Of a DNA stretch of 5,470 nucleotides, positions 1 through 4,254 are shown in pieces (the stretch's first letter is position 1; each line of letters starts with the position of its first letter). The notes under the pieces were generated by a model. The model was not told the origin of the DNA, did no database searches, and saw nothing but the letters and a program-made list of their open reading frames with translations. This stretch comes from Deltaproteobacteria bacterium. GTDB lineage: Bacteria; Desulfobacterota; Desulfobacteria; Desulfobacterales; JAFDCJ01. The DNA lies in NCBI GenBank assembly GCA_024277475.1, contig JAJRVC010000267.1, positions 1-5,470 on the forward strand. The letters run 5' to 3'. Both the position numbers and the translations under genes were made by a program.

Positions 1-191
1 AAGTACGAAAAGTACGTCTCAACGTAAACCCTTGTGCGGCCTTGCTCAGAGAAAAAATTGCTCATTTCTGAATTGGAAACTTACGCCAGTGCCCATGGTT
101 AAAAAAGGCTTCGTGGATGGGCACTAACTAAATACAGATATCATAATCTGCAATTGTCAAGTCAAGTAAATCTTAAATCAAACTATTGCGG
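1..191. other. Non-coding stretch downstream of the IclR gene
   Basis: No convincing gene is visible here. The left end holds a short repeated AAGTACG / AAAGTACG unit (about 1-16). A frame open from the window edge ends at a TAA at 125-127, but it has no start or ribosome binding site in view and no recognisable protein. Other contents are the inverted repeat at 88-125, a weak 5-bp stem (CAGAT 135-139 with ATCTG 146-150) and a tandem GTCAA GTCAA at 156-165. The stretch lies 3' of the minus-strand regulator, so it would be the trailer of that transcript, but no hairpin followed by a T run marks a terminator. It could be the edge of a dispersed intergenic repeat; that is inference. Confidence 0.5.
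88..125. repeat. Perfect 9-bp inverted repeat with 20-nt spacer
   Basis: The arms are AGTGCCCAT at 88-96 and ATGGGCACT at 117-125, an exact reverse complement, around an A-rich 20-base spacer (97-116). Neither strand shows a T run after the stem, so it does not look like a standard intrinsic terminator. It lies 67 bases beyond the stop codon of the minus-strand regulator gene. It may be a dispersed palindromic element, a factor-dependent 3' end or an mRNA-stabilising structure; the sequence does not decide between these. Confidence 0.6.
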
Positions 192-965
192 CTATCGTTT
201 GCCCTGGAGCTGCTCTTGAATTTGCCGGCTGATGGTTTTCGACGCCTTCAGGGTTTCCCGGGTAAGGGTTTTCATCTTTTTTGGATCGAGGCTTGCCTTG
301 AAGCCGACAGCCCAGATGGCTGACCGCAATTGTCCCAATCCCATCAGCGGCGATGCCACGGCCCTGACACCCAAAATATATTCCTCATCATCAATGGCGT
401 ACCCTTTTTCCCTGACCTGGGTCAGCTCCAGGAAATACAAATCCGGGTCTACAATTGAATTGACCGTAAAGCAGGGTAAACCCTCTGATTTTACAATCTT
501 TGCCGCTTGTTCCTTTTCCATGGAGGCCAGAAAAACTTTACCCACCGCCCCGGCAAAAAGAGGCATGGTCGAACCTACCGGAGCTGTAATTTTAAGGTCC
601 TGTCTTGATTCAACAATATCCAGGATGGTTACATGTTCCCAATTCAGGATACCCAGAAAAACCGATGTCTGTGTCTTCTCCATCAGTTCTTCTATGACGG
701 GTCTGGCGGAGGTTTTCAGATCGATCTGGGAATAAGCCGAACGGCCGATTTCCAGAAGCGTGAAGCCCAGCTTATATTTTTTAGTGCGAGGGTCCCTCAT
801 AACGGCCCCCAACTCTTCCAGGGCCGAGGTCATGCCATGGACCGTGCTTTTGGCCAGTTTAAGGCTTTTCGCCAGTTCGCTGACACCCAGGCCTTCTTTG
901 GACGAAGAAATGGCGCTAAGGATAGCAAAGGCCTTTTTTACCGAAGGTGCACCATACTTTTTCAT
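192..965 (-). CDS. IclR-family transcriptional regulator
   Basis: This 257-residue protein has the normal IclR-family length and two-domain layout. Residues about 8-66 form the N-terminal winged helix-turn-helix: an SVKKAFAIL opening helix, a helix-turn-helix at about 27-53 with the recognition helix around LAKSTVHGMTSALEELG, and a wing ending in KYKLG. A linker helix leads into the effector-binding domain (about 80-250), which contains the family's GVRAVASPL segment at 199-207. IclR proteins are cytoplasmic dimers or tetramers that bind small metabolites, often aromatic acids or central carbon intermediates, and act as repressors or activators. The gene is divergent from the zinc-ribbon/AOR/ferredoxin operon, and two identical-core palindromes lie between them, so it is very likely their local regulator. 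The start at 963-965 gives the expected N-terminus; a weak GGGAA lies just upstream on the coding strand. The effector is unknown. Confidence 0.93.
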   Translation of the reverse strand: MKKYGAPSVKKAFAILSAISSSKEGLGVSELAKSLKLAKSTVHGMTSALEELGAVMRDPRTKKYKLGFTLLEIGRSAYSQIDLKTSARPVIEELMEKTQTSVFLGILNWEHVTILDIVESRQDLKITAPVGSTMPLFAGAVGKVFLASMEKEQAAKIVKSEGLPCFTVNSIVDPDLYFLELTQVREKGYAIDDEEYILGVRAVASPLMGLGQLRSAIWAVGFKASLDPKKMKTLTRETLKASKTISRQIQEQLQGKR

Positions 966-998
966 AGTTCCCGTTCACCATTATAAACTTTCTTTCAG

Positions 999-1026
999 GA
1001 TATATTCCGATGTCCTTGTTTGTCAA
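999..1026 (-). promoter_or_regulatory. Candidate sigma-70 promoter for the IclR gene
   Basis: Read on the minus strand, 1026-1021 is an exact TTGACA -35 box. After a 16-base spacer, 1004-999 reads TATATC, matching four of six -10 positions. Transcription would start near 992 and give a leader of about 27 bases. A perfect TATAAT also occurs at 985-980 on the minus strand, but it has no good -35 and would start transcription almost at the ATG. Palindrome O1 begins 6 bases upstream of the -35 box, so the regulator could control its own gene. Confidence 0.5.
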
Positions 1027-1032
1027 TAATTA

Positions 1033-1054
1033 TTTGTTCATCTGAATGAACAAA
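1033..1054. promoter_or_regulatory. Candidate IclR operator O1 (palindrome)
   Basis: The arms TTTGTTCAT (1033-1041) and ATGAACAAA (1046-1054) are perfect 9-bp reverse complements around a 4-base centre. The core GTTCAT-N4-ATGAAC (1036-1051) recurs exactly at 1211-1226. Symmetric sites of this size in a divergent intergenic region are typical of IclR-family binding sites. O1 lies directly upstream of the -35 box of the regulator gene's promoter. That position suits autoregulation, or cooperative binding or looping with O2. Binding by this regulator is inferred from position and symmetry. Confidence 0.65.
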
Positions 1055-1164
1055 ATATTGTGGTATCCATTCTTTCTTATCCCTGATAAAATTTTGAATT
1101 AGGTCAATATTGATGCCATACTTGCAATTATCATCCGAAAAATGCAAAAAATAGATATTTTCAC

Positions 1165-1193
1165 TTGATCAAAAAAAATCGTCGTGGTATGAA
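1165..1193 (+). promoter_or_regulatory. Candidate promoter for the zinc-ribbon/AOR operon
   Basis: TTGATC (1165-1170, four of six matches to TTGACA) is followed by a 17-base spacer and TATGAA (1188-1193, four of six matches to TATAAT). A TGG directly before the -10 supplies an extended -10 element. Transcription would start near 1200, giving a leader of about 60 bases that contains palindrome O2 and the Shine-Dalgarno sequence. The match is moderate, and other AT-rich hexamers in the region could serve instead. Confidence 0.4.
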
Positions 1194-1210
1194 TTTTACT
1201 GGATCAATTA

Positions 1211-1226
1211 GTTCATGATGATGAAC
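1211..1226. promoter_or_regulatory. Candidate IclR operator O2 (palindrome)
   Basis: GTTCAT (1211-1216) and ATGAAC (1221-1226) are exact reverse complements around GATG, with the same half-sites and 4-base spacing as O1. The site ends 20 bases before the Shine-Dalgarno sequence of the zinc-ribbon gene. Relative to the promoter candidate at 1165-1193 it would cover roughly +11 to +26, a position where bound protein usually blocks transcription. It is therefore the likelier repressor site for the operon, although activation from an unseen arrangement cannot be excluded. Confidence 0.65.
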
Positions 1227-1259
1227 CTTAAAGGTTAAATAGACACAAAGGAGGCTATC

Positions 1260-1520
1260 ATGGCAACCGAAAACAAAGGCCAGTCAACGGCCGAAAGTCT
1301 GCGCAAGACCAGGACCTATGGCAAGTTCAGATGCCACAATCCCAGCTGCATGGAAAGGATTCAGCCGGAGAAAGGCAAAAAGACCGCCAAATGCCCGACA
1401 TGCGGGATGGAATATCGGATCCACTGGGTCAATCCCAACTTGCCCCGTATTCGAGGACCGGTCTGGGATGTAAACCGGAAATTGGCGGAAGAAAAATTAA
1501 AAGAGAAGGGAGTCGTGTGA
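1260..1520 (+). CDS. Small zinc-ribbon protein, first gene of AOR operon
   Basis: This 86-residue protein has one clear motif, a four-cysteine knuckle pair: C25-x4-C30 and C45-x2-C48 (CHNPSC and CPTCG), a zinc-ribbon or rubredoxin-like metal site. The N-terminus is polar and basic. The tail after residue 55 carries a WVNPNLPRIRGP segment followed by a charged, probably helical end (about 69-84). No signal peptide or membrane segment is visible, so it is probably cytoplasmic. Translation starts from a near-perfect Shine-Dalgarno AAAGGAGG (1247-1254), 5 bases before the ATG, the strongest in the window. The stop codon is one base from the start of the AOR-family gene, implying co-transcription and probable translational coupling. 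I do not recognise the family. Its position suggests a small subunit, chaperone or maturation partner of the oxidoreductase. Iron bound as in rubredoxin is possible, but the CX4C spacing is not that of classical rubredoxin (CX2C twice). Confidence 0.85.
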   Translation: MATENKGQSTAESLRKTRTYGKFRCHNPSCMERIQPEKGKKTAKCPTCGMEYRIHWVNPNLPRIRGPVWDVNRKLAEEKLKEKGVV

Positions 1521-1521
1521 T

Positions 1522-3462
1522 ATGTCATTAAACAGAAAGATAGCATATATCAATCTCACTACAGGTGATGTTCAGATTAAACCTATCCCGCTTGAGGTCA
1601 GAAAAAAGTTTTTAGGCGGTCGCGGTCTGGATGCATATCTGCTTTACAACCACACCAAGAAGGGGTGTGACCCTCTGGGTCCTGACAATGCCCTCATAAT
1701 GAGCGGCGGTATTCTGACAGCCACCTGTGCTTCGGCTACTGCAAGAACCAGCGTTATGGCCAAATCGCCCCTGACCGGTATGCTGGGCAGCGCGAATATG
1801 GGAGGCTTTTTTGCACCTGAATTGGCCTGGGCCGGTTTTCATCACCTTGTCATCAAGGGTAAAGCCAAAAATCCCGTTTTTATCTATATCCACAACGGCG
1901 AGATTGAGATTCGGGAAGCCCGCGATGTCTGGGGAAAATCCGTAACCGACGCCCAGTGGGCAATCAGGGAAGAACTGGGGGATGAGGAAGTCAAGAGTTG
2001 TGTTTGCGGGCCGGCCGGAGAGAATCTAGTCAGGTTTGCCAACGTGATGACCGGTGTTAAAAATTCCGCCGGCCGGACGGGGATGGGATGTGTCATGGGA
2101 TCTAAAAATCTCAAGGCTGTAGCAGTCCGCGGTACCATGGATATACAGATTGCGCACCCGATGGAAGCCCTGGAATATAATAAACAATTTATCGACCAAA
2201 TCACCAGCGCCAAGGTGAGTCAAACCCAGGGGACGCTGGGGACACCTTTTATCTGGGGTGCGACGAATTCCTGGGGCGGTATCAGGACCCGTAATTTTCA
2301 ATATAACCAGTGTGAATATTCCGATGACATCGAGCCTGAGCGTATCGATGAGATTTGTGAAGAGACCATGGGACCCCACCACATGACGGGCTGCTTCGGC
2401 TGCCAGGTCCACTGCAGAGCCCAGTATAAAATCCCGGAAGGCCCCTTTGCGGGAAAATACGAGGAAGGGCCGGAATACACCTCGCTGGGTGCTTTCGGTG
2501 GAGAGACGGACACCCCCCGGTCACTGACGGTTCTGGTCGGCAATCATCTGGTTGATCAATTCGGGATGGACAATCTTGAAACCGGCAGTCTGATTTCCTG
2601 GGCTATGGAGCTTTACGAGCTGGGCATCATCACCGACAAGGAGACCGATGGGCTGGATCTGAGCTGGGGAAATGACGAAGCGGTCATCGAAATGATTGAC
2701 CGGATCGCTTACCGCAAAGGATTCCTGGGGGATGCCCTGGCCGATGGCGGGATTCCGGCTTCAAAAAAAATCGGCAAAAAATCTTTTGATTATCTCATTC
2801 AGGTTAAAGGAATGAGCAATCTGCATTCGGATGAGAGGGCGACGCCCGCACTGGCACTCAATATTGCTACGGCATCCAGAGGTTCGGACCATTTGAGGAG
2901 CAGACCGGCCATTGATCTATACCATTTGCCGGAAGAGGTCCTGAGGAAGATTTACAGCAATCCGATTCCCTATGACGGACCACTAAGTTCTGAGCATACG
3001 GAATATATAGGCAAACCGTGGCAGGTTTTCTGGCAGGAAAACTTATATATGGGAGTGGACTGTCTGGGTATTTGCAAATATCATACGGTTTTTTTGGGTG
3101 CTACATTGCCGAGTTTCGAGGAATGGTCAAAAGTGCTTTACTATAATACAGGCCTTGAAATGACACCTGAGGAGATCTGGAGTGTTTCCCGAAGGTGCAA
3201 CCTGATTGAGAGGCTTTTCAACTTGAGGGAGGGGTTGACAAGAAACGATCTTGAGAAGGGCGATATGTTGAATCATCGCTATTTCGATGAACCCTGCCGA
3301 AGGGGCGCCATCGATGTCGTCGGTACAATGATCGACAAGAAAAAATTTATCAAAATGATAGATGAGTTATATGAACATCAAGGTCTCGATAAAAACGGCG
3401 TTCCTAAAAAGGAGACCCTGCGAAGCCTCGGCCTGGAAGATGAACCGTCGCATTTAGTTTAG
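1522..3462 (+). CDS. Aldehyde:ferredoxin oxidoreductase family (tungstopterin enzyme)
   Basis: This 646-residue protein spans the whole AOR family. The N-terminal AFOR domain (about 5-205) has the GGRGL motif at 32-36 and ARTSVMAKSPLTG from 74. The C-terminal domains fill about 215-620 and end with the usual KNGVPKKETLRSLGL. The single [4Fe-4S] cluster ligands are visible: C291-x2-C294-x3-C298 (CFGCQVHC) and C518 in DCLGIC (513-518), whose aspartate belongs to the pterin-binding motif. E318 (EGPEY) and H457 (RGSDH) align with the glutamate and histidine proposed in catalysis in Pyrococcus furiosus AOR. Family members hold tungsten with two pterins and oxidise aldehydes to acids with ferredoxin, or run in reverse at low potential. 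Class II benzoyl-CoA reductase subunit BamB is a relative, but from memory it carries a cysteine where this protein keeps the EGPEY segment, so an aldehyde-type activity is favoured. There is no signal peptide, so it should be cytoplasmic. GGGAG (1508-1512) precedes the ATG, and the start lies one base after the upstream stop. The substrate is unknown. Confidence 0.93.
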   Translation: MSLNRKIAYINLTTGDVQIKPIPLEVRKKFLGGRGLDAYLLYNHTKKGCDPLGPDNALIMSGGILTATCASATARTSVMAKSPLTGMLGSANMGGFFAPELAWAGFHHLVIKGKAKNPVFIYIHNGEIEIREARDVWGKSVTDAQWAIREELGDEEVKSCVCGPAGENLVRFANVMTGVKNSAGRTGMGCVMGSKNLKAVAVRGTMDIQIAHPMEALEYNKQFIDQITSAKVSQTQGTLGTPFIWGATNSWGGIRTRNFQYNQCEYSDDIEPERIDEICEETMGPHHMTGCFGCQVHCRAQYKIPEGPFAGKYEEGPEYTSLGAFGGETDTPRSLTVLVGNHLVDQFGMDNLETGSLISWAMELYELGIITDKETDGLDLSWGNDEAVIEMIDRIAYRKGFLGDALADGGIPASKKIGKKSFDYLIQVKGMSNLHSDERATPALALNIATASRGSDHLRSRPAIDLYHLPEEVLRKIYSNPIPYDGPLSSEHTEYIGKPWQVFWQENLYMGVDCLGICKYHTVFLGATLPSFEEWSKVLYYNTGLEMTPEEIWSVSRRCNLIERLFNLREGLTRNDLEKGDMLNHRYFDEPCRRGAIDVVGTMIDKKKFIKMIDELYEHQGLDKNGVPKKETLRSLGLEDEPSHLV

Positions 3463-3535
3463 TTATCCGATATTAGTTATTAGTTTAAAAGGAATAAAAT
3501 CCATTTTCTAATAACAGATAACATTAACTATTAAC
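3454..3535. repeat. Inverted array of TTAGTT / TAAC short repeats
   Basis: TTAGTT occurs four times on the left (3454, 3459, 3473, 3480) and overlaps the stop of the AOR-family gene. TAAC occurs four times on the right (3512, 3519, 3525, 3532), mostly 7 bases apart. The two sides are roughly inverted. The best arm pair, GTTATTAG (3476-3483) with CTAATAAC (3508-3515), is an exact 8-bp match across a 24-base loop. It fills most of the gap before the ferredoxin gene. It is AT-rich and has no terminator-like T run after it, so read-through into the ferredoxin is expected. Confidence 0.6.
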
Positions 3536-3541
3536 ACCTGG

Positions 3542-3560
3542 TTGGGCGTTTTCCGCTCAA
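3542..3560 (+). promoter_or_regulatory. Stem-loop just upstream of ferredoxin start
   Basis: TTGGGCG (3542-3548) pairs with CGCTCAA (3554-3560) through seven pairs, one of them G-U, around a TTTTC loop. It ends six bases before the AGGAG ribosome binding site (3567-3571) of the ferredoxin gene and has no T run. It could act as an mRNA processing or stability element that sets the ferredoxin level relative to the enzyme. That function is inference; the pairing is seen directly. Confidence 0.4.
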
Positions 3561-3578
3561 TCTGATAGGAGAAAATAA

Positions 3579-4076
3579 ATGGCTAAGATGTTATATATAG
3601 ATTACGAGAAGTGCACAGGCTGCAGGTTGTGTGAGCTTGTGTGCGCTGTTTCGCATGATGGAATTTCCAATCCTGCCAGAAGCCGGATCAGGGTGATGAA
3701 ATGGGAGGCCGAAGGTCTTTATATCCCCATGACATGTCAGCAATGTCAGGATGCACCTTGTCTGAATGTCTGCCCGGTCAAAGCGATTTCACAAGATGAG
3801 GAGATGGGCCGCGTAACCGTTGACTATGATGTCTGCATCGGTTGCCGTGCATGTGTTAGCGTGTGTCCATTTGGTGCGATGAAATTCAATACCATCGATC
3901 GGCGCATCCTCAAGTGCGACGTCTGTGACGGAGATCCGCAGTGTGTCAGGTTCTGTGAAGTAAATGCCGTTGAATTTATTGAGGCGGATGAGGTGGGCAT
4001 TATTAAGAGCAGGAAGGCCGCACAACGCGTATCGGCTGCGGGTAAAAAGGCTGCCGCTTTGGAGGTTCAGCTTTAG
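3579..4076 (+). CDS. Four-cluster [4Fe-4S] ferredoxin, AOR electron-transfer partner
   Basis: This 165-residue protein has 16 cysteines in four groups: 12/15/18/22, 53/56/61/65, 86/89/92/96 and 113/116/122/126. That is the layout of the DmsB/HycB-type iron-sulfur subunits and predicts four [4Fe-4S] clusters. CIGCRACVSVCPFGAM (86-101) is a textbook ferredoxin motif. The first 135 residues hold all clusters; the tail (about 142-165) is basic, then alanine-rich, with no ligands. There is no signal peptide or membrane helix, so it is cytoplasmic. It follows the AOR-family gene by 116 bp in the same direction and is followed by a terminator, so it most likely takes electrons from the oxidoreductase, like the multi-cluster AorA subunit of Aromatoleum AOR. 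The ATG at 3579 has AGGAG seven bases upstream. Related partners of other molybdopterin enzymes share this fold, so the assignment to this AOR rests on context. Confidence 0.93.
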   Translation: MAKMLYIDYEKCTGCRLCELVCAVSHDGISNPARSRIRVMKWEAEGLYIPMTCQQCQDAPCLNVCPVKAISQDEEMGRVTVDYDVCIGCRACVSVCPFGAMKFNTIDRRILKCDVCDGDPQCVRFCEVNAVEFIEADEVGIIKSRKAAQRVSAAGKKAAALEVQL

Positions 4077-4116
4077 CCGACAAGCTTCAGCCGGGTGGGA
4101 TTGTTTCAGTAGCAGG

Positions 4117-4151
4117 GAGGTTTCCGTTTAACCCGGGAACCTCTTTTTTTT
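4117..4151 (+). terminator. Intrinsic terminator of the zinc-ribbon/AOR/ferredoxin operon
   Basis: GAGGTTTCCG (4117-4126) pairs with CGGGAACCTC (4134-4143) over ten base pairs including one G-U, around a 7-base loop, and is followed at once by eight T (4144-4151). This is a classic rho-independent terminator, 40 bases past the ferredoxin stop. It separates the redox operon from the cardiolipin synthase unit. Confidence 0.93.
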
Positions 4152-4191
4152 ATTCTAACATCGAAAACAACAGCCCTTCGGGAGAAAAAAG

Positions 4192-4239
4192 ATGCAGTTC
4201 GACCATTGGCTGGTGGAAGCGCCCGATAAACTCCAGTGA
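4192..4239 (+). CDS. Possible 15-residue leader ORF upstream of cls
   Basis: An ATG at 4192 opens a 15-codon frame, MQFDHWLVEAPDKLQ, ending at TGA 4237-4239. GGGAG (4180-4184) sits seven bases upstream, ideal for a Shine-Dalgarno sequence and better spaced than that of the following gene. The frame ends 15 bases before the cardiolipin synthase ATG and is in the same reading frame. It could be a leader peptide coupling translation to cls, an unrecognised tiny protein, or chance. The peptide has no signal or membrane character and I do not recognise it. Confidence 0.3.
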   Translation: MQFDHWLVEAPDKLQ

Positions 4240-4254
4240 GAAAATGGAGGAATT

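Noticed and set aside
2..127. Frame open from the window edge to TAA at 125-127
   Set aside because: There is no start in view, no recognisable protein, it overlaps the palindrome, and other frames here are also briefly open; chance cannot be excluded.
135..150. CAGAT...ATCTG stem as the terminator of the IclR gene
   Set aside because: It has only five AT-rich pairs and no T run on the minus strand after the stem.
232..986. Plus-strand open frames opposite the IclR gene (232-735, 633-986, 760-1029)
   Set aside because: They are antisense shadows of a clear IclR protein, with no domains or ribosome binding sites.
1110..1130. Sigma-54 promoter resemblance (TGCCATACTTGCA)
   Set aside because: The GG of the -24 element is missing, so the required GG-N10-GC pattern is not met.
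1612..2543. Several minus-strand open frames opposite the AOR-family gene
   Set aside because: The AOR-family protein is intact with all motifs; the antisense products have no recognisable features.
1522..4076. Reading the AOR and ferredoxin as BamB-BamC, a class II benzoyl-CoA reductase
   Set aside because: The active-site segment keeps the AOR-like EGPEY (318) and RGSDH (457), and no other Bam genes are present before the terminator. A distant BamB-like role is not fully excluded.
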